Shown: piece by piece, positions 27,552-36,358 of the stretch
Numbering within the stretch: position 1 is the first letter of the stretch
Layout: the number at the start of each line of letters is the position of its first letter
DNA from: an uncultured Lachnospiraceae bacterium
Lineage (GTDB): Bacteria > Bacillota > Clostridia > Lachnospirales > Lachnospiraceae
Assembly: GCA_944384125.1 (NCBI GenBank)
Contig: CALWSF010000017.1
Location: 1-64,000, forward strand
Direction: 5' to 3'
DNA: 64,000 nucleotides
The notes under the pieces: generated by a model
Told to the model about the DNA's origin: nothing
The model's input: the letters and a program-made list of their open reading frames with translations, nothing else
Databases searched by the model: none
Translations under genes and position numbers: made by a program

Positions 27552-28988
27552 ATGAAAAAAACAAAAATCATCTGCACTATGGGACCTAACACAAATGACA
27601 GAGAGATCATGAGACAACTGGCTCTGAATGGGATGGATGTGGCCCGTTTTAATTTCTCTCATGGCGATTACGAGGAACACACAGGACGCCTTGAGATACT
27701 GAAAAGTGTCCGCGAGGAACTGGATCTTCCCATAGCAGCGCTTCTTGATACGAAGGGGCCTGAAATTCGCACGGGAGTACTGGAAGACGGTAAAAAAGTC
27801 ACTCTTAAGGAGGGAGAAACCTACACCCTCACTACAGAGGAAATTGTGGGAAATGATAAAAGAGGTTACATCAATTATGCGGGTCTTGTACAGGATGTTA
27901 CACCGGGAGACAGGATCCTGATTGATGATGGTCTTATAGAACTGCGGGTAGAAGATATTTCCGGAAATGACATTGTATGCCGTATTGTAAACGGCGGAGA
28001 GCTGGGAGAAAAAAAGGGAGTTAATGTTCCCAATGTGCGTATCAAGCTTCCGGCCCTGACGGATAAGGACAAAGAGGATATTCGTTTTGGAATTAAGGCC
28101 GGGTTTGACTTTGTGGCTGCTTCGTTTGTGCGCAATGCAGACGCAATCCGACAGATAAGGGATATTCTGGAGGAAAGCGGATCTGCTATGCAGATTATTG
28201 CCAAGATCGAGAATGAAGAAGGAATTGAAAATATTGATTCCATTCTTGAAGTCAGTGATGGCATTATGGTAGCCCGCGGCGATATGGGAGTGGAGATACC
28301 GGCTGAAAAAGTTCCGTATATTCAGAAAATGCTGATAAAAAAATGCAACAAGGCATGCAAGGTTGTAATCACTGCCACCCAGATGCTGGATTCCATGATT
28401 CGTAATCCCCGTCCCACCAGAGCGGAGGTAACGGATGTGGCCAATGCAGTGTATGACGGCACGGATGCAGTCATGCTTTCCGGAGAGACGGCAATGGGGC
28501 ATTATCCTGTGGAGGCTGTCCGGATGATGAGCCAGATTGTGGAAGATTCTGAACAGCATCTTGATCGGGCTTTTTATCGGAACAGAAAAGTATCTGAGGA
28601 AAATATAAAAAATATTTCTAATGCAGTGTGCTATGCATCCGTTGCGACTGCCTATGATCTGGATGCATCCGTTATTGTTGCGCCCAGTATCAGTGGATTT
28701 ACTACAAGAATGCTGTCAAAATGGCGTCCCAATGCCCTGATTGCAGGTCTTTCTCCCAGCATGACTGCAGTTCGTCAGATGCAGCTTTACTGGGGGGTCA
28801 AGCCGTTCCATGCAAGGCGGGCGGAGTCGACAGACGTGCTGATACAGTCATCCATAGAGCTATTGAAGGAAAAGGGAGTTGTAAAGAGCGGAGAGATCAC
28901 GGTCGCTACGGCAGGAGTTGTGACGCGTGCCAATCGTCATGAGCCGGCGCCGGATACAAATATCATGCGCGTAGTGGTAGTAGAGTAG
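27552..28988 (+). CDS. pyk: Pyruvate kinase
   Basis: 478 residues, the short form without the extra C-terminal PEP-utiliser-like domain of Bacillus Pyk. Signatures include KIICTMGPN at the N-terminus, RFNFSHG near residue 35, LLDTKGPEIRTG near 65, IIAKIENEEGIENI near 215 (catalytic Lys) and VMLSGETAMG near 310. It converts phosphoenolpyruvate and ADP to pyruvate and ATP. The start is seven bases after the rhomboid-like gene. Confidence 0.97.
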   Translation: MKKTKIICTMGPNTNDREIMRQLALNGMDVARFNFSHGDYEEHTGRLEILKSVREELDLPIAALLDTKGPEIRTGVLEDGKKVTLKEGETYTLTTEEIVGNDKRGYINYAGLVQDVTPGDRILIDDGLIELRVEDISGNDIVCRIVNGGELGEKKGVNVPNVRIKLPALTDKDKEDIRFGIKAGFDFVAASFVRNADAIRQIRDILEESGSAMQIIAKIENEEGIENIDSILEVSDGIMVARGDMGVEIPAEKVPYIQKMLIKKCNKACKVVITATQMLDSMIRNPRPTRAEVTDVANAVYDGTDAVMLSGETAMGHYPVEAVRMMSQIVEDSEQHLDRAFYRNRKVSEENIKNISNAVCYASVATAYDLDASVIVAPSISGFTTRMLSKWRPNALIAGLSPSMTAVRQMQLYWGVKPFHARRAESTDVLIQSSIELLKEKGVVKSGEITVATAGVVTRANRHEPAPDTNIMRVVVVE

Positions 28989-29004
28989 AAAAACATGAGT
29001 TTTT

Positions 29005-29036
29005 CGCCGCCCGGAAGTTCCCAGGCGGTTTTTATA
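29005..29036 (+). terminator. Terminator after pyk
   Basis: GC-rich hairpin CCGCCCGG-AAGTT-CCAGGCGG followed by TTTTTAT. Confidence 0.78.
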
Positions 29037-29079
29037 AAATGGACACACTATTATTTTAAAATATTCGGAGGATGAGAAA

Positions 29080-30348
29080 TTGGAGAAGAAACCATTTGTG
29101 ACGCTGGAAAAGCTTCAGGAGATAATTAAGACATATCCAACACCTTTTCATCTCTATGATGAGAAGGGGATAAGGGAAAACGCTGAGAGACTTCTGCGTG
29201 CATTTTCATGGAATAAAGGCTTCAGAGAATATTTTGCGGTCAAGGCAACGCCGAATCCTTTTGTGATTGATATTCTTAAGAAGCTGGGATGCGGTGTGGA
29301 CTGCTCGTCCATGACTGAGCTTATGATGGCCCGGGCGATGAAGTATGAGGGGGAAAAAATCATGTTTTCTTCCAATGACACGCCGCCGGAGGAGTTTAAG
29401 CTGGCTGATGAGCTGGGTGCAATCATTAATCTTGATGATTTTACGCACATTGATTTTCTGGAGAAGACCATAGGGAAGATTCCCGAAACTATCAGCTGCC
29501 GTTACAATCCGGGCGGACTCTTTAAAATCAGCAATGATATTATGGATAACCCGGGGGATGCCAAATACGGAATGACTACCGAACAGCTTTTTGAAGCATT
29601 TCGTGTTCTGAAGTCCAAGGGAGCGAAGCGATTTGGTATTCATGCTTTTCTTGCCAGCAATACAGTTACAAATGAGTACTATCCGATGCTTGCAAAGGTT
29701 TTATTTGAAGTGGCGGTAAAGCTGAAAGAGGAGACGGGCGCTGATATTCGTTTTATCAATCTGTCTGGGGGAATCGGAATCCCTTATCGTCCGGATCAGG
29801 AACCCAATGATATCTATGCCATAGGGGAAGGTGTGCGAAAGGTCTACGAGGAAGTTCTCGTACCGGCCGGCATGGGTGATGTGGCTCTCTATACAGAGCT
29901 GGGACGTTTTATGCTGGGGCCATACGGCTGCCTCGTTACCACAGCGATTCATCAGAAGCATACTCACAAGGAATATATTGGTGTGGATGCCTGTGCGGTC
30001 AATCTGATGCGGCCCGCGATGTACGGAGCATATCATCATATTACCGTAATGGGGAAGGAGAATGCGCCCTGTGATCACAGGTATGACGTTACAGGTTCTC
30101 TCTGTGAGAATAATGATAAATTTGCTATTGACAGAATGCTCCCGGAGATTAATGTGGGAGATATCCTGGTAATTCACGATACGGGAGCTCACGGCTTTTC
30201 GATGGGATACAACTACAACGGAAAACTGCGTTCAGCTGAACTTCTTCTTAAAGAGGATGGCTCTGTTCAGATGATTCGCCGGGCGGAGACGCCGAAGGAC
30301 TATTTTGCAACATTTGATTTCTGTGATTTGTTCCGGGATGTGAAATAA
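29080..30348 (+). CDS. lysA: Diaminopimelate decarboxylase
   Basis: 422 residues; TTG start eight bases after GGAGG. It is a fold-III PLP decarboxylase: the PLP lysine lies in FAVKATPNP near residue 50, the glycine-rich phosphate loop is LSGGIGIPY near 229, and the ELGRFMLGPYG block near 270 and the C-terminal CENNDKFA segment are present. The terminal step of lysine biosynthesis, meso-DAP to L-lysine. No lysine riboswitch was seen upstream. Confidence 0.93.
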   Translation: MEKKPFVTLEKLQEIIKTYPTPFHLYDEKGIRENAERLLRAFSWNKGFREYFAVKATPNPFVIDILKKLGCGVDCSSMTELMMARAMKYEGEKIMFSSNDTPPEEFKLADELGAIINLDDFTHIDFLEKTIGKIPETISCRYNPGGLFKISNDIMDNPGDAKYGMTTEQLFEAFRVLKSKGAKRFGIHAFLASNTVTNEYYPMLAKVLFEVAVKLKEETGADIRFINLSGGIGIPYRPDQEPNDIYAIGEGVRKVYEEVLVPAGMGDVALYTELGRFMLGPYGCLVTTAIHQKHTHKEYIGVDACAVNLMRPAMYGAYHHITVMGKENAPCDHRYDVTGSLCENNDKFAIDRMLPEINVGDILVIHDTGAHGFSMGYNYNGKLRSAELLLKEDGSVQMIRRAETPKDYFATFDFCDLFRDVK

Positions 30349-30612
30349 AGGCAGAGGTCCGGAAAAGGAGTAAAAAAGGCGGGGAGAAAGAAAAAGCATA
30401 GAATAAAATATGAAGTGATGAAAACTCAATAATGCAATTCAACGTGATTTTATTGCACGGAGTGATTTAATATTAAGAATATCTTCATAATTTATTCAAA
30501 GACTATACAAACATTTTCGTCAGAAGCATGCTATACTATAACCATAATAAATGCATGATACAAAAGTAATTAATCCTTTAACCTTTTTGAAATCCGAATT
30601 CCTAACGAAGTT

Positions 30613-30640
30613 GTCCTGTGCGAAAGCACAGGACTTTTTC
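30613..30640 (+). terminator. Intrinsic terminator in the lysA-aroF gap
   Basis: Stem GTCCTGTGC (30613-30621), GAAA loop, GCACAGGAC (30626-30634), TTTTT. It lies 265 bases after lysA and about 80 bases after a TATACT at 30531-30536, so it may end lysA mRNA or a short independent RNA. The rest of the 400-base gap is AT-rich without a recognised gene. Confidence 0.87.
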
Positions 30641-30682
30641 GGTTTGCAAAACTTTCTGTATGAGAAAGAAAGTTGTTTTCTA

Positions 30683-30711
30683 TTGCTGAATAAAACTTTC
30701 TATATTATAAT
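30683..30711 (+). promoter_or_regulatory. Promoter of the DAHP synthase gene
   Basis: TTGCTG (30683-30688), 17-base spacer, TATAAT (30706-30711), about 40 bases before the start codon, leaving no room for a T-box leader. Confidence 0.78.
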
Positions 30712-30749
30712 TACTTTCGACTTAAAATCATTAACAGGAGGAGAATACC

Positions 30750-31778
30750 ATGGGATTTGAATATGTCAGCAAGCTGCCAACCCCTGATGAGATACGAGAG
30801 CAGTTTCCGCTGCTTCCGGAACTGGCAAAGGAAAAGGCCAGAAGAGATGCGGAGATAAGAAATGTTTTTATGGGGAAAAGTGATAAATTTCTTGTTATTA
30901 TCGGTCCGTGTTCCGCTGACCGGGAGGATTCGGTCATTGATTATGTAAATCGACTTGCAAAAGTGCAGGAAAAAGTAAAAGACAAGCTGATACTTGTTCC
31001 GCGCATATACACCAATAAGCCCAGAACAACCGGAGATGGCTACAAGGGGCTGCTTCATCAGCCCAATCCGGAAAAAAAGCCCAATCTGTATGAAGGGCTG
31101 ATTGCCATCAGAAAGCTTCATATGAGGGTTATCGAAGAAACAGGTTTTTCAACGGCAGATGAGATGCTTTATCCTGAAAATCTGACTTATCTTTCAGATG
31201 TAATGTCTTATATCGCTGTCGGTGCCCGCTCCGTTGAAAATCAGCAGCACCGCCTTGTGTCCAGCGGCATTGATGTTCCGGTGGGAATGAAAAATCCTAC
31301 CAGTGGTGCGCTTTCTGTTATGCTTAACGCTGTACATGCAGCACAGCATGGCCACGAGTTTATCTATCGCAGCTGGGAAGTCAAGACAAAGGGTAACCCG
31401 CTGACACATACGATTCTGCGCGGAGCAGTCAATAAGCATGACCAGTGTCTTCCCAATTATCACTATGAGGATCTGAAACTTCTTCTGGAACTTTACCGTG
31501 AGAGAGATCTGCAGTATCCTGCCTGTATTGTGGATGCAAATCATTCCAATTCCAACAAACAGTATATGGAGCAGATCCGCATTGTGAAAGAAGTTCTTCA
31601 CAGCCGCCGACATTCCGAGGACATTCACAGTTTTGTCAAAGGTGTGATGATCGAAAGTTATATTGAACCTGGCTGCCAGAAGGTGGGCGAGCACTGTTAT
31701 GGGAAGTCGATTACGGATCCCTGTCTCGGATGGGACGATTCAGAGAGACTTCTGTACGATATGGCGGATGTGCTGTGA
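30750..31778 (+). CDS. aroF: 3-deoxy-7-phosphoheptulonate synthase, class I (AroG/AroF type)
   Basis: 342 residues; AGGAGG eight bases before the ATG. Class I signatures seen are LPTPDEIR near the N-terminus, VIIGPCSADR near residue 50, VPRIYTNKPRTTGDGYKG near 87, the MKNPTSG block near 181 and DANHSNSNKQ near 255. It condenses PEP with erythrose 4-phosphate as the first step of the shikimate pathway. Feedback specificity cannot be read from the sequence. Monocistronic. Confidence 0.95.
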   Translation: MGFEYVSKLPTPDEIREQFPLLPELAKEKARRDAEIRNVFMGKSDKFLVIIGPCSADREDSVIDYVNRLAKVQEKVKDKLILVPRIYTNKPRTTGDGYKGLLHQPNPEKKPNLYEGLIAIRKLHMRVIEETGFSTADEMLYPENLTYLSDVMSYIAVGARSVENQQHRLVSSGIDVPVGMKNPTSGALSVMLNAVHAAQHGHEFIYRSWEVKTKGNPLTHTILRGAVNKHDQCLPNYHYEDLKLLLELYRERDLQYPACIVDANHSNSNKQYMEQIRIVKEVLHSRRHSEDIHSFVKGVMIESYIEPGCQKVGEHCYGKSITDPCLGWDDSERLLYDMADVL

Positions 31779-31879
31779 TTTTTTGTCTGTGCTGTCTTTG
31801 GAATATCTGTCTGAGGATATTCCAAAATGCTGCGAATACGGATAATAGATGGAACGATTATATAATTTGTCCGTAAAAC

Positions 31880-31908
31880 TTGACGAAATCGAGATTTCAT
31901 AATAAAAT
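31880..31908 (+). promoter_or_regulatory. Orphan promoter in the aroF-MATE gap
   Basis: TTGACG (31880-31885), 17-base spacer, TAAAAT (31903-31908). No open reading frame follows before the terminator at 32158-32199. Confidence 0.6.
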
Positions 31909-31914
31909 AATGTA

Positions 31915-32199
31915 TATCAAAAAAATTTAAAAATTTTTTTGATCAACGTGCAATAAAATGCATACGCAGTGCATTAACTTATTGAACGGATGAAAATCAT
32001 TTCTGTTCGGAAGTCCGATGACGGAGAACTAACATAACAAAAAATCAAGTTACTCGAAATTCCTTGATGCATTACACTCCGTTACGAATCCGCCTTCGGT
32101 TACTTCACGACAGAATCACTTCGGTGTATGGTAAACAACCAGTACCTGACGCCGAATAAAAAAACACCGGACTGAATTATCAGTGGCGGTGTTTTTTTA
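31915..32199 (+). ncRNA. Candidate non-coding transcript, unclassified
   Basis: About 285 bases between a good promoter and a strong terminator, without a credible ORF. Hairpin potential includes a long A/T palindrome at 31916-31943, TGCA..TGCA near 31960-31974, GAAC..GTTC near 31984-32008 and ATCAAG..CTTGAT near 32043-32068. It does not match 6S, SRP, tmRNA or RNase P RNA by eye. It could also be a decayed element. Confidence 0.35.
32158..32199 (+). terminator. Terminator upstream of the MATE gene
   Basis: Stem AAAACACCG (32161-32169) with CGGTGTTTT (32187-32195), then further T residues. Confidence 0.85.
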
Positions 32200-32283
32200 T
32201 GCTGTAAAAAAGCAAAGAGTTTTCTGTCATGTTAAAGATACATCCGGGGATATATCCTGTGGCCAAGAGCCGTTTTTTCATGA

Positions 32284-32330
32284 TTAAAATATATATTGAC
32301 TTTTTTTATGAAAAAGGTTATAAAGGGACT
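32284..32330 (+). promoter_or_regulatory. Promoter/operator element A of the MATE gene (shared with the ABC operon)
   Basis: TTGACT (32296-32301), 17-base spacer, TATAAA (32319-32324). The spacer holds a T-run/ATG/A-run near-palindrome. The whole 46-base block is almost identical to 39389-39433, with both hexamers and flanks conserved. Confidence 0.75.
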
Positions 32331-32385
32331 ACATGCCTGCTTTCTGCATCTGCGGCGGCAGGCCGGATCTGAGGGGAGAGAAGGT

Positions 32386-33750
32386 ATGAAAATAGAGAAT
32401 GATCTGGGACGGGATGATATCCGGCGTCTGGTGCTTCGTCTGGCCATTCCGTCCATGCTGGCGCAGCTTGTGAATGTTCTTTACAGTGTAGTGGACAGAA
32501 TTTACATAGGAAATATTCCGGTAATCGGCGAGACAGCTCTGGCAGGCGTGGGGGTAAGCGGCCCGATTGTGACAATGATTTCTGCTTTTGCCTATCTGGT
32601 GGGGATTGGCGGATCGCCTCTTATGAGCATCCGGATGGGCCAGAAAAATATGGAAGAAGCGAAAAAGATACTTGCCAACAGTTTTTTAATGCTGATAGCA
32701 ATTTCAGCGGTTATTACAGTATTTCTTCTGTCAACAAAGCGCTGGATTCTGATGCAGTTTGGAGCGAGTGAAGCGATTCTTCCTTATGCGGAACAGTATT
32801 TTTCAATTTATGTGACAGGCACCATATTTGCGCTTTTGTCGGTCGGCATGAACCAGTTTATAATCTGTCAGGGGTTTGCCAGAATTGGAATGATTTCGGT
32901 GGCGCTGGGGGCTGTTATCAATATTGTACTTGATCCGGTATTTATATTTCTGCTGAATATGGGAGTGTCGGGAGCTGCACTGGCAACTGTCCTGTCGCAG
33001 CTGGCATCCTGCCTGTTTGTTCTGATTTTCCTGATGGGAAAACAGGTTCCGGTGCGTCTCAGCTTTGGAGGATATGATATCAGGCTGATGCGCCGTATTA
33101 CTGTGATGGGGCTTTCTCCATTTCTTATCATTGCTTTTGACAATGTACTGCTTATTGCATTGAATACGGCAATACAGCGGTGGGGAGGAACAGAAGCAGA
33201 TACTCTTCTTACCTGTACTGCCATAGTTCAGAGTTTTATGCTGATTGTAACGATGCCTCTTGGAGGTATTACTTCGGGAACCGGAGCGATCCTTGGCTAT
33301 AATTTCGGAGCAAGACGGCCGGATCGCATACGAAGTGCCCAGAAATACATTGTACTTCTGGCGCTGGCATTCAATTCGTTTATGTTCCTGATATCAAGAA
33401 CAGCAGCCAAATATTTTGTATTCCTCTTTACCCGCAATGAAGCATATGTAAGTCTGACAGTATGGGCCATCGGAATATATACGCTGGGAATTATTCCTCT
33501 CGCTGTACAGTATGCGATAGTAGACGGGTATACGGGAATGGGTGTGCCGTCATTAGCCGTTTTTCTGTCCATGTTCAGAAAAACGCTGTTTTTGGGAAGC
33601 GTATTTGTCATCCCCCATTTTTTGGGAATTGAGAATGTATTTTTATCGGAGGCCATTTCCGATTTTGGGGGAACCGCACTTTCAGTTGTGGTTTATCTGC
33701 TTACTATCAGGAAAATCCTCAGACGATGTGAGAATGAGCCGGAATTATAA
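32386..33750 (+). CDS. MATE family efflux transporter
   Basis: 454 residues from ATG 32386, preceded by GGGGAGAGAAGG. The frame runs upstream to 32296, but that extension covers the promoter. About twelve membrane segments in two similar halves are visible. The N-terminal block IPSMLAQLVNVLYSVVDRIYIG is a clear MATE signature, as is the later GYNFGARRPDRI loop near residue 306. It exports an organic compound using Na+ or H+. Its promoter nearly duplicates that of the chelate-type ABC transporter operon seven kilobases away, suggesting coregulation and possibly a shared metabolite. Confidence 0.92.
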   Translation: MKIENDLGRDDIRRLVLRLAIPSMLAQLVNVLYSVVDRIYIGNIPVIGETALAGVGVSGPIVTMISAFAYLVGIGGSPLMSIRMGQKNMEEAKKILANSFLMLIAISAVITVFLLSTKRWILMQFGASEAILPYAEQYFSIYVTGTIFALLSVGMNQFIICQGFARIGMISVALGAVINIVLDPVFIFLLNMGVSGAALATVLSQLASCLFVLIFLMGKQVPVRLSFGGYDIRLMRRITVMGLSPFLIIAFDNVLLIALNTAIQRWGGTEADTLLTCTAIVQSFMLIVTMPLGGITSGTGAILGYNFGARRPDRIRSAQKYIVLLALAFNSFMFLISRTAAKYFVFLFTRNEAYVSLTVWAIGIYTLGIIPLAVQYAIVDGYTGMGVPSLAVFLSMFRKTLFLGSVFVIPHFLGIENVFLSEAISDFGGTALSVVVYLLTIRKILRRCENEPEL

Positions 33751-33785
33751 AAAACCCGCTGGCCGGAAACGGCCGTCGGGTTTTC
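33750..33785. terminator. Terminator between the convergent MATE and TAXI genes
   Basis: Stem AAAACCCG-CTGGCCG, GAAA loop, CGGCCGT-CGGGTTTT; it reaches the stop codon of the - strand gene. Confidence 0.87.
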
Positions 33786-34809
33786 AGTCTGACTTGGGAA
33801 ATGAAATTCCGGTATCTTCATAATACTGTTTTGCTCCGGGGTGGAGAGGAACAGGTATATCACTGTACATGAACTCTCTGTCATTGAGGGAACACATGGA
33901 TTTGTGGGCTTTACTGAGTTCAGGGCGTGCTTCATCCAGAATTCTGGTAATGTTATAAACCAGTTCTTCATCCATGGAAATATCAACGCACAAAAGACAT
34001 TTAATACCGAAGGTTTCCACATCTTCTTTCTGTCCGGGGTATGTGCCGGATGGGATAACAGTTCTGTAGTAGAAAGGGTTGGCTGAGAGAATTTCATCCA
34101 GCTCTTTTTCTGTGTATTTCAGAAGGCGGCATGGAGTTGACTGTGCAAGTTCTGTCAGACCGCTTATGGGAACACCGGCAAAGCCATGAATGGCCTCCAG
34201 TTTTCCGCTTTTCACTTCTTCGCCTCCTGAACCTAAGCCAAAGTTAACAAGCTGTACATCTCCCTCATCTATTCCGACAGCCAGGAGTGACATGCGGGCT
34301 GCAAGATCGGAGGCCGAGTTCTGTGGGCCCACAGCGGCGCGGTGTCCTTTGAGATCATGGACATAAGTAAGTCCTGTGGAGACGGGAGACATCCAGTTGG
34401 AGATACTGGAGTATATAGCGGCAACGGCCCGGAGATTTTTCTGCGGGTTTCCATTAAACTCTTCCGTGCCTGAAAAGGCAGCTCCAGCCACATCGGCACT
34501 GATCAGTGCCATGTCAAACTGTCCCTCCGAAATTCCCCTGACGTTGGCGGGAGAGCCATTGGAGGCGCTTACGTTTACTTCCAGGTCGGCTTCACGGGAG
34601 CTGATAAGCTCCGCAAGAGCACTTCCCACCGGGTACATGGTTCCTCCGCTGTCAGCGGTTCCGATGGTCAGGACGCGCAGAGGGGTTTCTGTCTTCTGGC
34701 CGTTATCGGACGCCTGCCCCGTTTGAGGAGATCCCGAACAGGCAGAGAGGACAGCAGCAAAAATCAGGAATATAAAATAAAGGAGTTTCGGCTTTTTTGT
34801 GTTTTTCAT
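33784..34809 (-). CDS. TAXI family TRAP-type solute-binding lipoprotein
   Basis: 341 residues. Signal peptide with lipobox LSAC (Cys near residue 24) followed by a Ser/Gly/Gln linker. The TAXI fold is shown by LTIGTADSGGTMYPVGSAL near residues 47-65, the SASNGSPANVRGI block near 80-92 and the segment GPQNSASDLAARMSL near 155. TAXI proteins bind carboxylates such as glutamate or 2-oxoglutarate for TRAP transporters. No TRAP membrane subunit lies nearby; the neighbour is GltS, followed upstream by a CitA/CitB-type two-component pair. It may act as a glutamate sensor partner or serve a distant permease. Confidence 0.88.
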   Translation of the reverse strand: MKNTKKPKLLYFIFLIFAAVLSACSGSPQTGQASDNGQKTETPLRVLTIGTADSGGTMYPVGSALAELISSREADLEVNVSASNGSPANVRGISEGQFDMALISADVAGAAFSGTEEFNGNPQKNLRAVAAIYSSISNWMSPVSTGLTYVHDLKGHRAAVGPQNSASDLAARMSLLAVGIDEGDVQLVNFGLGSGGEEVKSGKLEAIHGFAGVPISGLTELAQSTPCRLLKYTEKELDEILSANPFYYRTVIPSGTYPGQKEDVETFGIKCLLCVDISMDEELVYNITRILDEARPELSKAHKSMCSLNDREFMYSDIPVPLHPGAKQYYEDTGISFPKSD

Positions 34810-34939
34810 GTAGTATACCAGATTTATTTATGTGAAAATTTTGTTAAGAGTCATGTCTCAGTATAACATAAAACCGGCTGCTCCCTCAAGATGTTAAAAA
34901 AAATTTTGCGGACGAAGAAGGAATTCTTTTGCGTAACAA

Positions 34940-34980
34940 AAAAATATCTCCGATCGCGGTGCGATCGGAGATATTTTTAA
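34940..34980. terminator. Terminator after gltS
   Basis: About 17-bp stem AAAATATCTCCGATCGC / GCGATCGGAGATATTTT with a three-base loop, between gltS and the TAXI gene. It implies the TAXI gene has its own promoter or depends on readthrough. Confidence 0.87.
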
Positions 34981-35012
34981 AAAGTAATCTGCACTTTAGT
35001 CCGTTTCCTCTG

Positions 35013-36263
35013 TTATGCGATCAGGCTTCCGAAAATAGAAAGGAAGATGGGATTGTAAATATCGTCAATAATAACGGCAAAGGACGGATAAAGAACCCAT
35101 GCAATGTTGTGCCAGCCATACTCATCCATAACAGCTTTTTCATTGGCAACGGCATTGGGACCTGAACCGCAGCCCCATCCGCAGTTTCCGGCGGCCATAA
35201 CGGCAGCGCCGTAATCGCGTCCGAACATGTTGTAGGAGATGAAAATCGCAAACAGTGCCATGAGGATTGCCTGTGAGAGGAGAATAATTCCCATCTGTCC
35301 GGCAACGGGAGCCAGCTTGGTAATGTCGATGGTCATCAGCACGAGAGCCAGGTAGAGTTCAAGGAACATATGCTCAATTGCATCAACTTCCGGTACGTAG
35401 AATTTAATGTTGCAGGCTTCCATGACATTTCTTGCAATTGCTCCTGCGAAGAGGCAGCCGATGAATTTGGGCATCTCAATCATAGGAATGTTGTCAAGAA
35501 TGCAGTAGATCGGCATTCCCAGCGCAGCAATCAGAAGGGTCATGGCAAACATGGAAATCATTCTTCCATTGTTAAGCAGCGGCTTCTCGTCAAGGGAAGC
35601 GGTTTCCGGTTTGTCATTGGGGTCTGCTTTCAGGCCGTGGTGTGCAATAAGAAATGCAGCTACAGGACCGCCGATCAGAGAACCCATGATATTTCCCATG
35701 GTTCCGGCTGCAACGCCAATGGTGGTAGCGTCCTGGGCACCCATTTTTTCAAAAATGGAGCCGAATGCAGAAGCCGTTCCAACGCCGCCGGACATGGAAG
35801 CAGAAGAACACTGAAGGGCAAGGAGCGGATGAAGACCAATCAGGTTTCCAATGAAGACGCCCATCAGATCCTGCAGTGTGATCAGAAGGCAGGCTGCAAT
35901 GGCAATGTAAATGCAGAGCTTGCCTCCGGCACGTTTGAGCATTTTAAAACTGAATCCGAATCCTACACAGAGGAAGAACAGGTTCTGACAGAGATCCTGC
36001 ATGACTGTTGAATCAAATGAAAAGCCGATAACGCCGGCTCCCTTAATGATAGATACAATAATGGAAAAAATAATGCCTGATACGACGGGAGCCGGTATGG
36101 CATACTTCTGAAGAAGCCGGGAATGTCCTACAATGGCCCGTCCGAGGAAAATTACGATGGCTGCAAAGCCAAGTGTGGTCAGGTATTCGAACTTAAACGT
36201 GGCAACTGCCCCATCAGCTGCCGGAGTATATGTACCGAAATACCCCATGATTGTCTCTAACAT
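35013..36263 (-). CDS. gltS: Sodium/glutamate symporter, GltS family
   Basis: 416 residues, about 10-12 membrane segments. The family hallmarks are the repeated re-entrant loops: MSGGVGTASAFG near residue 155 and the glycine-rich GNCGWGCGSGPNAVANE block near 365. The ATG has GGAGGG nine bases upstream, and that site can pair with a complementary stretch in the leader. Imports glutamate with Na+. It lies downstream of a citrate/malate-type sensor kinase and regulator on the same strand, so those probably control it. Confidence 0.92.
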   Translation of the reverse strand: MLETIMGYFGTYTPAADGAVATFKFEYLTTLGFAAIVIFLGRAIVGHSRLLQKYAIPAPVVSGIIFSIIVSIIKGAGVIGFSFDSTVMQDLCQNLFFLCVGFGFSFKMLKRAGGKLCIYIAIAACLLITLQDLMGVFIGNLIGLHPLLALQCSSASMSGGVGTASAFGSIFEKMGAQDATTIGVAAGTMGNIMGSLIGGPVAAFLIAHHGLKADPNDKPETASLDEKPLLNNGRMISMFAMTLLIAALGMPIYCILDNIPMIEMPKFIGCLFAGAIARNVMEACNIKFYVPEVDAIEHMFLELYLALVLMTIDITKLAPVAGQMGIILLSQAILMALFAIFISYNMFGRDYGAAVMAAGNCGWGCGSGPNAVANEKAVMDEYGWHNIAWVLYPSFAVIIDDIYNPIFLSIFGSLIA

Positions 36264-36271
36264 AGAAACGC

Positions 36272-36358
36272 ACCCTCCATTCTTATTTTGTGATTCTGAA
36301 TTTAATAAAATTTACAGAATCCTTATGTTTGTAAATATTTTATAAAAAATGGAGGGTA
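36272..36358 (-). promoter_or_regulatory. gltS leader with nested inverted repeats sequestering the Shine-Dalgarno
   Basis: Outer arms ACCCTCCATT (36272-36281) and AATGGAGGGT (36349-36358) are perfect complements; the copy nearest gltS contains its ribosome binding site. Nested inside, GATTCTG (36292-36298) pairs with CAGAATC (36315-36321). The fold would hide the ribosome binding site; as DNA the inner repeat could be a regulator site. Confidence 0.55.

Noticed and set aside
27381-28559. 392-codon - strand open frame opposite pyk
   Set aside because: It is antisense to a fully conserved pyruvate kinase, has no ribosome binding site and a His/Ser-rich translation without recognisable domains.
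28989-29079. Lysine riboswitch before lysA
   Set aside because: The gap is too short and holds only the pyk terminator and a ribosome binding site.
30640-30750. T-box leader for the DAHP synthase gene
   Set aside because: The promoter lies only about 40 bases before the start codon and no T-box core sequence is present.
31915-32199. Known housekeeping RNA (6S, SRP, tmRNA or RNase P)
   Set aside because: None of the conserved core sequences of these RNAs could be found by eye.
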